Assembly (NCBI RefSeq): GCF_023283985.1 | Contig: NZ_JAKIKU010000012.1 | Coordinates: 1-64,000 of the forward strand | Source of the DNA: Shewanella electrodiphila | Lineage (GTDB): Bacteria; Pseudomonadota; Gammaproteobacteria; Enterobacterales; Shewanellaceae | Direction: 5' to 3' | DNA: 64,000 nucleotides | Shown: one piece after another, positions 35,736-44,759 of the stretch | Numbering within the stretch: position 1 is the stretch's first letter | Layout: each line of letters starts with the position of its first letter | Notes under the pieces: generated by a model | Seen by the model: the letters and a program-made list of their open reading frames with translations, nothing else | Database searches by the model: none | Told to the model about the DNA's origin: nothing | Program-made: the position numbers and the translations under genes

Positions 35736-36110
35736 ATGCTAGAACTAATAAAAGTCAACCCCAGTAGTGGTGAACCTATTTATCGACAATTGCATGAACA
35801 AATCGTGCGATTGATTGTGGGCGGCCAACTGCAGGTAGATCAAGTACTGCCATCAGTGAGGCAACTTGCTGAACATTTAGCGGTTAACCCGATGACAGTA
35901 TCCCGTGCCATTCAGCAATTAGTTGAACAAGGCTGGCTAGAGCGCCGCCGTGGGCAACCTACTCGTGTTGCTAATAAGCAAGATGCGCCTACGACGACAA
36001 GTTTGCAGTTATTAGAATCTCAAGCCAATGATTTAATAACTAAAGCTAAGCAATTAGGCATTTGTTTGGATGATCTAAAGTCGTTGATGGAGCAGCAGTG
36101 GGATAAGTAG
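35736..36110 (+). CDS. GntR-family regulator, YtrA subfamily
   Basis: A 124-residue regulator with an N-terminal winged helix (about 10-78: GEPIYRQLHEQIVRLI, LAVNPMTVSRAIQQL, GWLERRRGQPT). Its C-terminus is only a short helix, which is the YtrA subfamily plan. These proteins usually repress the ABC exporter genes downstream, here the ATPase and permease at 36184-38348. It may also act on the divergent NatAB-like operon through the repeat array just upstream. Confidence 0.9.
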   Translation: MLELIKVNPSSGEPIYRQLHEQIVRLIVGGQLQVDQVLPSVRQLAEHLAVNPMTVSRAIQQLVEQGWLERRRGQPTRVANKQDAPTTTSLQLLESQANDLITKAKQLGICLDDLKSLMEQQWDK

Positions 36111-36183
36111 TCCTAGTTTAATTTAATCTTTTTAAATACTGATAACAGCAAGCAGTAAGCGCAAGATAACAAGGAACAAGTTG

Positions 36184-37026
36184 ATGGAACACTCTGAAGT
36201 GATTCTCGAGTTTCAACAAGTCGATAAACGATTTGATGACCAAGCTGTATTAACCCAACTGAGCTTTAGCTTATCGGCTGGCATGGTTGTGGGCTTATTG
36301 GGGCAAAACGGGGCGGGTAAATCGACCTTAATGCGTGCAGCCTTAGGCATTTTAGAAATTGATGCAGGTAATATTACTACTCTAGGTGAAACCGCCACTG
36401 ACCTGTCTATCGATGCGAAGGCTAAAATTGGCTATGTGCCACAACAGCCGTTTGGCTATGAAGGTTTCACTATTGCCAGTGCACTTGAATTACACAGTAG
36501 TTTTTACCCGCAATGGGATAAAGCACTTGAAACTGATTGGTTGGCTCGTTTTGGGCTTGATAGTAAACAACAAGTGCAAAAGTTATCAGTAGGGCAGCGT
36601 CAATCTTTAGCGCTAATTATGGCGATGGCGTATCGTCCCCAGTTACTGATCCTTGATGAACCTGTTGCCAGTTTAGACCCTATTGTGCGTCGTCAGTTTA
36701 TGGGTGACTTATTTGAGTTAGCGCTTGAGTCTGGCTCTGCAGTGCTATTCTCATCTCACATTACCTCCGATCTTGAACGTGTTGCCAGCCATGTCGCGCT
36801 GCTCAAACAAGGTGAATTAGTCTTGTTTAAAGAAATTGATGCCTTACGGGAAGAGGTTGTTTTAGTGCAACTCGCAGATAACCAAGATTTACCCGAGGGG
36901 TTAACGGTGTTAAATCGCAATCAGCAACAAGTGTTAGTGGATAATGCCGATCAAATCGACATTGCTGGCGTGGTCAATACTACCTCATTAAATCTTGAAC
37001 AACTATTCATGGAACTTCACCGATGA
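36184..37026 (+). CDS. ABC transporter ATPase of the YtrA-linked exporter
   Basis: A 280-residue ATP-binding protein with Walker A GLLGQNGAGKSTLMR, Q-loop region YVPQQPFG, signature KLSVGQRQSL, Walker B LLILDEPVASLD and switch SSHITSDLE. The start at 36184 is chosen because AAGGAA lies 8 nt upstream; the in-frame TTG directly before it is unlikely. It overlaps the permease gene by 4 bp, so the two are translationally coupled. Confidence 0.92.
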   Translation: MEHSEVILEFQQVDKRFDDQAVLTQLSFSLSAGMVVGLLGQNGAGKSTLMRAALGILEIDAGNITTLGETATDLSIDAKAKIGYVPQQPFGYEGFTIASALELHSSFYPQWDKALETDWLARFGLDSKQQVQKLSVGQRQSLALIMAMAYRPQLLILDEPVASLDPIVRRQFMGDLFELALESGSAVLFSSHITSDLERVASHVALLKQGELVLFKEIDALREEVVLVQLADNQDLPEGLTVLNRNQQQVLVDNADQIDIAGVVNTTSLNLEQLFMELHR

Positions 37027-38348
37027 ATAGCCCGTCACCCTCAACACAACCTAGCGCTAAAGTGGCTAAAAATGCTTTTCGCAACCCTTTTAAAGGGTTC
37101 TACTCACTATGGCTAAGAGACTTTGGCAGTCTGAGCTTTTTGATGGTCGCTTTGCTGGGTTGTGGCCTGACAATACTCACCATAATAACTAAGCCTGAAA
37201 AAATTGACGTCATCAATCTTGCTTTAGGCATGACTATTTTATCGATGTCTTGCGCAGTAGCCTGGCAATTCATTAAATTGTCGGCCAATGAATGCGCAAT
37301 GCTTATCCCTCATTATCGACAGCAGGTATTAATACAAGCTAGCAGTATATGGGCGGTGAGCTTATTTCTGAGTTTCGTGGCTATTGAGCTAAGTGAATTG
37401 ACCAGTATCGCGACATTGATGCTTTTTGTCAGTATTGGTACTGGGTTTATTTATGCGTGTTTAATCAAACCGCAGCGATTTAATTATGCCATGCTGGTGT
37501 TTTTAGTCTTACCGATTACACCGCAATTAATTAACTATATTCCGCAATTACTGGCTGAGTATATTGTATTGATCCCGGTGTTATTAGGGTTCTTAATTGA
37601 TCGGAAGCTAAAACGTTTCAGCTGGAATCAAGATGCTCGTGCCATATATTTAAATGGCCTAGAAACGGGGTGGATGGTTGGCCCAATAGTGGGACAAAAC
37701 CCTTGGTTTATTAAGCTAAGTCGCTACCTACATCCTGCCAGTTTTTTTATTGGCCCAATGCTCGGCATGGTGTTGATTGCATCATTGGTATTAAGTGCTG
37801 TTGGGGTGTTATTTGCAGCTTATATAGATGCAGACTTTCCCATTTTAATGGTGCTTTCTCAGTTAATGATTATGGTATGCGCATTAATTCACTGGACACG
37901 TGTTCAGCGTTGGCGCGCAGCCGAGACGCTATATATGCTACCAAGCTTTAGCGGTAAAGCTGGCTTGGTAGAGCAGTTTTTTAAGTCGCAATTACGTTTG
38001 ATGGGTATCGTGATAATGATTATGTCACTGATAACCCTGTTATCTGCTTTGTTTAACTCACAGATAACCCTGATGGTGGGCTTACATATCGTCGCAACGA
38101 CGACTTGGGCATCTGGTTTGGCATTAGCGTTCGGTGCAATGAGTCGATCTACTCTGCACGTTAGCTTATCTATGATGCTTGTCTTTAGTAGTGCTATATG
38201 GCTTTCAACTTCATTAGTTGGCTTACGGGAGCAAGGTTCTATAAACGTTGGCTATTATTGGGGAGATTTAGGTTTACTCCTGTTAATGGGAGTTTTACTC
38301 GTTATCAGCAGAAACAAATTATGGAAAAATGGTGTTGCTGGTTTGTAA
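37023..38348 (+). CDS. ABC exporter membrane subunit
   Basis: A 441-residue integral membrane protein with about twelve hydrophobic segments and short loops, no ATPase motifs and no recognisable catalytic residues. It starts inside the stop codon region of the ATPase gene (4-bp overlap), which marks it as the transmembrane partner of that ABC system. The sequence is otherwise poorly conserved and I do not recognise a named permease family. Substrate unknown; related YtrA-controlled exporters are linked to envelope stress or peptide resistance. Confidence 0.82.
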   Translation: MNSPSPSTQPSAKVAKNAFRNPFKGFYSLWLRDFGSLSFLMVALLGCGLTILTIITKPEKIDVINLALGMTILSMSCAVAWQFIKLSANECAMLIPHYRQQVLIQASSIWAVSLFLSFVAIELSELTSIATLMLFVSIGTGFIYACLIKPQRFNYAMLVFLVLPITPQLINYIPQLLAEYIVLIPVLLGFLIDRKLKRFSWNQDARAIYLNGLETGWMVGPIVGQNPWFIKLSRYLHPASFFIGPMLGMVLIASLVLSAVGVLFAAYIDADFPILMVLSQLMIMVCALIHWTRVQRWRAAETLYMLPSFSGKAGLVEQFFKSQLRLMGIVIMIMSLITLLSALFNSQITLMVGLHIVATTTWASGLALAFGAMSRSTLHVSLSMMLVFSSAIWLSTSLVGLREQGSINVGYYWGDLGLLLLMGVLLVISRNKLWKNGVAGL

Positions 38349-38465
38349 AAAACGACCTTATTCTGTGAATTGACGCTAATTTAGACTAAAAACTCTTATT
38401 TTTATGGGAGGCATACAGTAGAATGCCAAAAAGCGGAACACTTGTAAGCTAAAAGGTAATTATTA

Positions 38466-40259
38466 ATGTCTCTCGAAAAATTTCATATAGTCAGACTTCT
38501 GCAAGAGCAAAGTAAAGCGCTAGAAGATAACATTGCACTCGAAGGATTTGAGATGGCAGCTCCTTGGAACAAAGTTTCATGGAGTCAGTTTGATACTATT
38601 ACTAATAAAGTGGCACAGCTGTTAATCAACTTTGGTTTAGCTGTTCAAGATAAAGTGGTAATTGTGGCGCAAAACAGCCCACAGTGGAGCTGCGCTGACA
38701 TTGGTGCGCTAAAAGCACGTACTGTTGTGGTACCTGTTTATCCAACTAGCCCAATGGAACAAGCTGTTTTTATCGTTAATGATGCTCGCGCTAAAGTGAT
38801 TTTTGCCGGTGACGAAAGCCAATATGCCACAGCTTGTAAGATCCAAGCTCAATGTCCTACTGTTGAACACATTGTGGTGTTTGATAGCCAAGTAAAATTA
38901 GCCTCAGATGAACATTTTCATTTCGATGACATCTTAATTGCTGAGACAACGCCAGCAAGTGCAACCGAGCTAGAGTCTCGTTTATCGCAAACCAACCTTG
39001 ATGACTTACTTACCCTCATCTACACATCTGGCACCACGGGCGATCCTAAAGGCGTCATGCTTGATTATCGTAATATTGCGTCAATGGTAGAGCAGCATGA
39101 TGATGAAATTGCTTTTAAAGCGGGTGATGTATCGCTTGCTTTCTTGCCATTAAGCCATGTGTTTGAACGCGGTTGGAGCTTCTATGTTCTGTGCCGTGGT
39201 GGTAATAATGTTTATTTAAGTGACACTAACCGTGTAAAAGAAGCCATTGCAGAAGTACGCCCGCACACCTTATGTGTCGTACCGCGCTTTTTAGAAAAAG
39301 TGTATAGCGCCGTGCATGACAAAGTCAGTACAGCACCAGCGATCCGCCAGAAGCTATTTAATTGGGCTATTGGTGTGGGTTCGCGTCAATTTGAAGTGAC
39401 TCAAGGGCGCAAACGACCAAGCACACGTTTATCATTGCAGTGGAAATTAGCCAACAAGCTGGTATTCAGCAAATTACAAAATGTATTAGGTGGCCGCCTT
39501 AAGTTTATGCCGGTAGGCGGCGCGGCATTAGATGTTAATGTTGGTGGTTTCTTCCATAGTATTGGCGTACCAATCTTGTGTGGTTACGGTATGACTGAAA
39601 CTTGTGCAACTGTCACCTGTAATACCTTAGATAACCGAGTATCGGGTTCTAACGGTAAACCATTACATGCGATGGAAGTGAAAATTGGCAGTAATAATGA
39701 GATTTTAGTTCGCGGCGAAACGGTGATGCGTGGTTATTACAATCGTCCAGAAGATACGGCTGAAGCATTCGAAGATGGCTGGTTAAAAACCGGCGATGCA
39801 GGCATGTTAGATGCCGAAGGTAATCTATATATTACCGATCGCATTAAAGAGTTGATGAAAACATCAAATGGTAAATACATTGCGCCGCAGCGTGTTGAAG
39901 GTAAAGTCAGTTGTTGTCCGTTCATTGAACAAGTCGCGATTGTGGCTGACGCGCGTAACTATGTATCAGCGCTTATTGTCCCCGCGTTCGAGTCACTAGA
40001 ATCTTGGGCGAAAGAGCATGAGATTAAGTTTGAAAATCCAATGGAATTATTACGCCACAGCCAAGTTGTTGAACACTTTGAACAACGTTTAAAAGAGCTA
40101 CAACATGAATTAGCAGGGTTTGAAAAAATTAAAAAATTCACCTTACTGCCTGAAGCATTTTCAATGGAATCAGGGTTAATTACCCCCACGATGAAGCTGC
40201 GCCGTAAGAAGATTTACTCTAAGTATGATCGTGAAATTAATGCGATGTACGCTAAGTAA
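38466..40259 (+). CDS. Long-chain acyl-CoA synthetase (AMP-forming)
   Basis: A 597-residue adenylate-forming enzyme of the FAA1/FadD15 type that activates fatty acids to acyl-CoA. The P-loop-like motif LIYTSGTTGDPKGVML lies near residue 180, followed by GYGMTETCATVTCN (substrate and adenylate pocket) and GWLKTGDAGML. The catalytic-lysine region is LMKTSNGKYIAPQRVEG. Length fits the eukaryotic-like group of 600 residues. It is probably cytoplasmic or membrane-associated. It is monocistronic with its own terminator. Confidence 0.92.
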   Translation: MSLEKFHIVRLLQEQSKALEDNIALEGFEMAAPWNKVSWSQFDTITNKVAQLLINFGLAVQDKVVIVAQNSPQWSCADIGALKARTVVVPVYPTSPMEQAVFIVNDARAKVIFAGDESQYATACKIQAQCPTVEHIVVFDSQVKLASDEHFHFDDILIAETTPASATELESRLSQTNLDDLLTLIYTSGTTGDPKGVMLDYRNIASMVEQHDDEIAFKAGDVSLAFLPLSHVFERGWSFYVLCRGGNNVYLSDTNRVKEAIAEVRPHTLCVVPRFLEKVYSAVHDKVSTAPAIRQKLFNWAIGVGSRQFEVTQGRKRPSTRLSLQWKLANKLVFSKLQNVLGGRLKFMPVGGAALDVNVGGFFHSIGVPILCGYGMTETCATVTCNTLDNRVSGSNGKPLHAMEVKIGSNNEILVRGETVMRGYYNRPEDTAEAFEDGWLKTGDAGMLDAEGNLYITDRIKELMKTSNGKYIAPQRVEGKVSCCPFIEQVAIVADARNYVSALIVPAFESLESWAKEHEIKFENPMELLRHSQVVEHFEQRLKELQHELAGFEKIKKFTLLPEAFSMESGLITPTMKLRRKKIYSKYDREINAMYAK

Positions 40260-40278
40260 TTTTTTCTGAGCATATTAT

Positions 40279-40303
40279 AAAGGACGCATTAGCGTCCTTT
40301 TTT
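40279..40303 (+). terminator. Terminator after the acyl-CoA synthetase gene
   Basis: The stem AAAGGACGC (40279-40287) pairs with GCGTCCTTT (40292-40300) around a 4-nt loop and is followed by T. Confidence 0.88.
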
Positions 40304-40409
40304 GTGTCTGTTGTTTTTGTCTCAATTATTTTTGTATAAATGATCATCACATAAGTGTCATAAAAGCCGACTATTCTCTGGTTAGTTTATTCCTGTGAAT
40401 ATGTAACTT

Positions 40410-41198
40410 TTGAAAAAACTTAAACGCTATCAATACGAACGTTATGCCGTGTTATGTAAGGTCACTTACCGTGCTGACTTTGAGCCAGAAAAGCTCGGGT
40501 TTTCTAGGGGTAATTATCGTGAAATTGCCAATCGCTGGGGCAATATATGCGCCCGAGTTATGTGGCGTGATAATAAAAAAGAAGTGCTGGTGGTATTTCG
40601 TGGTTCGCAAACTATGAACGAATGGCTACTCAATTGTCAGTGCTGGCCGAAAGCGAAGCAGTTTAAAGGGTGTCGTTACAATGTGCATTCTGGCTATGAC
40701 TACTTATTGGAGCAAAGTACTAACCCGATAGCACCGCATTATGAGGCTGATATTAGTCTTTTCACTCAGTTACAAAGGATCCTCAACCCGTTGATTCTGG
40801 CTGGTAAGCGTATTTCACTAACTGGCCACTCATCAGGTGGCTCAATGGCAATATTAGCCGCAGATAGATTAGAGCGATTATACCCAAACTCAATTAAGCG
40901 GGTGGTGACTTTTGGCCAACCATCACCAGGGTTTAAAAGCTTTCAAAAAGCGTATTTATTACATCGACGTACTTATCGTATTTGCTGTGATATTGATGTG
41001 GTGACTTTTTTGCCACCACTGCCAGGTATTTACTTTCATGTGGGGAAAATGCTGTGGCTGCATAACGAACGGATTTATGAAAACATATCGCCGGTAAAGC
41101 GATTCTTATTAAGTTTTTTTAGTTGGATAGTGTCGCCTTTTGCCTTTCATTACATGCACAAATACATCCGTAATAAAGACTTCTTTGATGACATTTGA
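40410..41198 (+). CDS. Lipase class 3 family protein
   Basis: A 262-residue alpha/beta hydrolase. The nucleophile is S141 in LTGHSSGGSMA, the oxyanion-side motif is VVFRGSQTMNEWL, the likely acid is in CDIDVVTFLPP, and a His-containing YFHVG follows. It has no signal peptide. The start must be the TTG at 40410: an in-frame stop lies 4 nt upstream, and the next ATG, at codon 51, would remove the first core strand. No strong ribosome binding site is visible, so expression may be low. The physiological ester is unknown. Confidence 0.82.
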   Translation: MKKLKRYQYERYAVLCKVTYRADFEPEKLGFSRGNYREIANRWGNICARVMWRDNKKEVLVVFRGSQTMNEWLLNCQCWPKAKQFKGCRYNVHSGYDYLLEQSTNPIAPHYEADISLFTQLQRILNPLILAGKRISLTGHSSGGSMAILAADRLERLYPNSIKRVVTFGQPSPGFKSFQKAYLLHRRTYRICCDIDVVTFLPPLPGIYFHVGKMLWLHNERIYENISPVKRFLLSFFSWIVSPFAFHYMHKYIRNKDFFDDI

Positions 41199-41302
41199 GC
41201 TTGAAAAATCAGAATAGGGTGACTCACTTTTAAAGCTGTCATACACTGCCTGCTGTTTTATTTATCATTACTGAACGCACAAAATAAAAATAAGAGGCTT
41301 GC

Positions 41303-41713
41303 ATGTCAGATAATCAATTCAGTTTAAATCTCACGCCACGATTTTGTGAAACCGATGCATTAGGGCATATCAATAATACGGTGATCCCTGTGTGGTTTGA
41401 GGCTGCGCGCGATCCAGTGTTTGATATTGTGAACCCAGGACAAGATTTGTCGAAGTGGAACATGATTATTGCAGGCTTTAATATTGTCTTTAATGCACCA
41501 ACCTTTTATGGCGCAGAAGTGACGGTTAAAACCTATATCAGCCGTGTGGGCAACAGTAGTTTTGAGATTGCACAAAGCTGCTGGCAAAACGGCCGTCAAA
41601 CCGCAGAAGCCAAAACGACGATGGTGCATTACAACTATCAAACTGAAAAAAGTCAGCCGATGTCTGATGAAGTAAAAGCGCAACTTGCTGCACTGACCGG
41701 TGAGATTGAGTAG
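41303..41713 (+). CDS. Hotdog-fold acyl-CoA thioesterase
   Basis: A 136-residue 4HBT-family thioesterase. The N-terminal ETDALGHINNTVIPVWFEAARD corresponds to the family segment with catalytic acid (normally DxxGHVNNxxY). An AAGAGG ribosome binding site precedes the ATG. It is convergent with a second thioesterase of the same family at 41791-42222; the two share a bidirectional terminator. The acyl substrate is not deducible. Confidence 0.88.
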   Translation: MSDNQFSLNLTPRFCETDALGHINNTVIPVWFEAARDPVFDIVNPGQDLSKWNMIIAGFNIVFNAPTFYGAEVTVKTYISRVGNSSFEIAQSCWQNGRQTAEAKTTMVHYNYQTEKSQPMSDEVKAQLAALTGEIE

Positions 41714-41742
41714 ATTATAGAGGTAGGTTTCTTATCTTTTTT

Positions 41743-41784
41743 AAAGCCCTGTATTTTGAATACACAAAATACAGGGCTTTTTTT
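41743..41784. terminator. Bidirectional terminator between two thioesterase genes
   Basis: A perfect 16-bp stem, AAAGCCCTGTATTTTG (41743-41758) with its complement at 41765-41780, has a 6-nt loop and T/A tracts on both flanks. Confidence 0.92.
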
Positions 41785-41790
41785 GAGTGG

Positions 41791-42222
41791 CTATTCGGCT
41801 ACTTTATGCTGTTCCAGCGCTGCGAGTAGTTCAGGTGTCAGCTTGGCTTTTTGGCCTGTCTTAAAATTAAACATCACCACATTGGCGGTGCCTGTGGTTG
41901 TCACAGCTTGTTGGGCTTTACTGAAAATTCGGTAATGCATGATAAAGCGGTCTTCTTTTACGTCACTAATATTGACGCTGACTAATAATGTATCAGGGAA
42001 TGTCACTGGTCGTTTATAGCGCGCGTGGGTTTCACTTAACACAGGGCCTACAGCGGTTTCTTTAAGATCGGCCATCATGTTTATCTGGCTAAAAAAATCG
42101 ATCCGAGCGGTTTCAAAGTAGCGAAAATACACCACATTATTGACGTGATTGAGTGCGTCCATTTCACCCCATGCCACTGGAATCTCGGTAATAATCGCAT
42201 GCTGCTGAATAAACTGGTCCAT
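41791..42222 (-). CDS. Hotdog-fold acyl-CoA thioesterase (YbgC-like)
   Basis: A 143-residue 4HBT-family protein. The catalytic segment WGEMDALNHVNNVVYFRYFETARIDFF is complete, with the acid in EMDALNHVNN. Length and pattern match YbgC/FcbC-type thioesterases. AAGGAGCAAG precedes the start on the minus strand. It faces another 4HBT gene tail to tail; the sequences are only distantly similar, so this is not a recent duplication. Confidence 0.9.
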   Translation of the reverse strand: MDQFIQQHAIITEIPVAWGEMDALNHVNNVVYFRYFETARIDFFSQINMMADLKETAVGPVLSETHARYKRPVTFPDTLLVSVNISDVKEDRFIMHYRIFSKAQQAVTTTGTANVVMFNFKTGQKAKLTPELLAALEQHKVAE

Positions 42223-42366
42223 ATAAATCTTGCTCCTTAATAAAGTTAAACGCTTGTTTGATTTTTATTCAGGTTAACAGGCAAAACCTAGTTCAACAAG
42301 CATGGAATGCTTTGCTATCAATTGGGCAATATGTTTTGATAATGTTAAACCACTATTTGCTATGGA

Positions 42367-43623
42367 ATGCGTCGTTTGAACTCTTTTAACTACCCACGAT
42401 TACAGCAGTTACTTTATCGCCCTGTTGAGAGTGTATCGGCCTTGCCTCGAGTGATACTCAATTATATTAAGACCATCATCGGTAAGCTGACCGTGGCGCA
42501 AAAGTTGTATTTCATCGCCTTTCTTTTGATGTTTACCACTGATGGGGTGACGATGGTGGGGATCATTGCCATGATTGCAATGATGATTGAATTTTGGCCA
42601 TTGTTTACTAAAACTTGGCATAGCTTAGCGGGTAAAGCATTTCTGCTGTTGTTTTACGCCATTATTGCTAACTTTTCGTTGGTGTGGGCTGCCTCTGTAG
42701 TTAATGAAGTTTCAGGCGTTGATGCAGATCATTTAACCTATACCCACAATCTCGTTATTCTGCTTTATATGCCGGTATGGTTCGTACTGGTTAGCGGAGT
42801 GGCTTTAATGTTGCTGCAAGCCGTCATCCCAATTTACTTTGTATTGATGCCACTACTTAACTTGCTTGGCGTTAAATCAATACGTTTTACTAATAGTGAG
42901 CATTACCGAAAACGTACTATATTGCTGCGAATGATATTGGCTTACGTGGTGTTAGCTAACCTGTATTTATTAAGTGATATTGAGAACACCTTTGAAACCA
43001 GTGATCCCAGAGCCAAAATGATCAAATTGTTAGAAGAGGAAACGGGTGAAAAAACTGAAGATATTGAAGCTGGTTTGCAGAAGCTCTCAGCCGTCGGTGC
43101 GAAAATTGCCGAAGCTAATGTAGAGACTAAGACTAAGACTAAGACTAAGACTAAGACTAAGACAGTTGTAGCTGCTGAGAACATAGAAAACCTTAGCTCT
43201 ACTGAGTCAATGCCAGCGCCTGAACCTGTGACTTCGAGTGTTAGCGAAGTGACTCCTCCAGATATCGCCGCGAGTACTCAAAAGGTGATTGAGGATGCCG
43301 TTCAACAATCAATTAAACAAGTACAACAAAACGAGGTTACACGTCTGGATATGGGGGCGGATGAAGCGGCTGAGCGACGTTACGATATTATTCGAGAGAG
43401 TTATCGCTTGATGGTAAGAATGACGATTGCCAATTTTATCTATTATTTTGAGGGTAACCAGTATTCTCGTTGTGAATCTGAACCCAATAGTAAAGTGGTT
43501 GAACTCAATGACTATGAGATCTTACAAGTATTGCCCACGGCAAAAGATGAAAGCCGATATGGTTATTCATTTGATGTGAAAGCATGCGTGTCACCGGCTT
43601 TTCCTGCTAAAGAGGAGTCATGA
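42367..43623 (+). CDS. Uncharacterised multi-TM protein with a variable Thr-Lys repeat
   Basis: A 418-residue inner-membrane protein I do not recognise. It has about five or six hydrophobic segments between residues 45 and 204. A charged linker holds a Thr-Lys dipeptide repeat (residues 254-265) encoded by a perfect hexanucleotide array. A Pro/Ser/Glu-rich stretch and a C-terminal soluble domain (about 320-418) follow, with YYFEGNQYSRC and two further cysteine-containing segments. Its stop overlaps the start of the outer-membrane protein gene by 4 bp, so the two are co-translated and probably work together across the envelope. Confidence 0.78.
   Translation: MRRLNSFNYPRLQQLLYRPVESVSALPRVILNYIKTIIGKLTVAQKLYFIAFLLMFTTDGVTMVGIIAMIAMMIEFWPLFTKTWHSLAGKAFLLLFYAIIANFSLVWAASVVNEVSGVDADHLTYTHNLVILLYMPVWFVLVSGVALMLLQAVIPIYFVLMPLLNLLGVKSIRFTNSEHYRKRTILLRMILAYVVLANLYLLSDIENTFETSDPRAKMIKLLEEETGEKTEDIEAGLQKLSAVGAKIAEANVETKTKTKTKTKTKTVVAAENIENLSSTESMPAPEPVTSSVSEVTPPDIAASTQKVIEDAVQQSIKQVQQNEVTRLDMGADEAAERRYDIIRESYRLMVRMTIANFIYYFEGNQYSRCESEPNSKVVELNDYEILQVLPTAKDESRYGYSFDVKACVSPAFPAKEES
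43125..43163 (+). repeat. Hexanucleotide microsatellite inside a coding region
   Basis: Six exact tandem copies of GACTAA plus a partial GAC run from 43125 to 43163. In frame they encode alternating Thr and Lys. Copy-number change by slippage would alter the linker length by two residues per unit without changing the frame. Confidence 0.95.
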
Positions 43624-44603
43624 TCCGTAATAGCATCTTTATCGGCTTATCTATGTTGCTGGCAAAGGCTTCAATGTCGGCACCTGTAATTGAACAAAGT
43701 ATCAGCGATATTGCTAAAGGTAATATCGCTTCAGCTATCGTGTTATCTGATGCAAGTTTAATCTCACTGGGCGTAGTCAATTTTGACCCTAACAATATTG
43801 TCAGTCTTGACCGATTCGATGCAGGATCGGAGACTTCAATACAGCGTAGAAAAGAACTTAGCGTTTATTCAGTACCTTGGGAAAGTGACTGGCAGGGTAA
43901 AGAAGATGAATGGCAGCGAGCGACATTTGCAAAATTTTCTTATATCAATTCTAAGCAATCATTACAGCTATCGGACGATATAGCACTGGTTGATAAACTA
44001 AATGAGAAAAGTTATTTACTGTTTGCTGAGCAGCGCTGGAAGTATCTGCTATCAGACAAGTGGTGGTTACAATTAGCCGTGGGTGCGCATTTGATTCGCT
44101 ATGAAAATGACTTTGACTATCGCAGCGATTTTGGTGATTTTCAAGATGAGCTAGATGGCAGCTTGTTTAATACCTCATATGCAGCTTGGATGCTCGACCC
44201 TACCATTGAGTTGCATTATCAAGATACGCTGTGGGGTAATAAGTGGCAATTCATCAGCCGTTATAACTATGCTTTTGGGCAACTGTTTGACACCGATTCT
44301 CCCCAGCAAGATGGCTCGCCTAATGTCGGTCGTTTCAGTAATGCTTTTATTTTTCATTATGCACTTCCGCCAATGATGAACCTGCGCAATGAAATGCGCT
44401 TCCTATTCAAACGCATAGATTTAACGGGTGATGCAGTGGCAACAATGAACACAAATCACTATTACGAAACCGGTCTAGGCTGGATAGTTGAAACCCCTTC
44501 ATTGTCATCTTGGCTGACCAATGTAGGAATTGGCGTCACGGTCAATATTGATAGTGCCCTAAGTGGTGGCAGTGTGGTGCTACTGTTTAATGAGGATATT
44601 TAG
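43620..44603 (+). CDS. Solitary outer-membrane beta-barrel protein (autotransporter-like domain)
   Basis: A 327-residue exported protein with a signal peptide (residues 1-20, ending SMSA). A mostly beta-strand body alternates aromatic and polar residues: KWWLQLAVGAHLIRYEND, WQFISRYNYAFGQ, FSNAFIFHYALPP and GLGWIVETPS. The pattern fits the solitary autotransporter-like outer-membrane barrel family known from Vibrio and Shewanella; the assignment is from memory. It overlaps the upstream membrane protein gene by 4 bp. An array of 12-bp repeats and a terminator follow the stop. Confidence 0.75.
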   Translation: MIRNSIFIGLSMLLAKASMSAPVIEQSISDIAKGNIASAIVLSDASLISLGVVNFDPNNIVSLDRFDAGSETSIQRRKELSVYSVPWESDWQGKEDEWQRATFAKFSYINSKQSLQLSDDIALVDKLNEKSYLLFAEQRWKYLLSDKWWLQLAVGAHLIRYENDFDYRSDFGDFQDELDGSLFNTSYAAWMLDPTIELHYQDTLWGNKWQFISRYNYAFGQLFDTDSPQQDGSPNVGRFSNAFIFHYALPPMMNLRNEMRFLFKRIDLTGDAVATMNTNHYYETGLGWIVETPSLSSWLTNVGIGVTVNIDSALSGGSVVLLFNEDI

Positions 44604-44619
44604 CTGTGTTAAAGCGTCA

Positions 44620-44687
44620 CTCTAGTTTTAGTTCTAGATTTAGTTCTAGATTTAGTTCTAGATTTAGTTCTAGATTTAGCTCTAGAT
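44620..44687 (+). repeat. 12-bp tandem repeat array after the outer-membrane barrel gene
   Basis: Four exact copies of TTCTAGATTTAG (44632-44679) are flanked by a diverged copy on the left (CTCTAGTTTTAG) and a partial copy on the right (CTCTAGAT). It lies between the stop codon and the terminator, so it is in the 3' untranslated part of the transcript. Confidence 0.92.
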
Positions 44688-44714
44688 GTCACTGCCGACG
44701 TTACAACAGGCAAT

Positions 44715-44741
44715 AAAAAACGGCCACAGAGGCCGTTTTTT
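44715..44741. terminator. Bidirectional terminator before mtnC
   Basis: The stem AAAAAACGGCC (44715-44725) pairs with GGCCGTTTTTT (44731-44741) around a 5-nt loop. It can end the rightward barrel operon and the leftward mtnC transcript. Confidence 0.92.
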
Positions 44742-44759
44742 ATATTAGGACAGACATCT

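Noticed and set aside
42942-43184. Minus-strand frame with Leu-Val repeats
   Set aside because: It is the antisense reading of the hexanucleotide repeat inside the plus-strand membrane protein gene, with no ribosome binding site or independent support.
44620-44687. CRISPR array
   Set aside because: The 12-bp units are contiguous without unique spacers and no cas gene is present.
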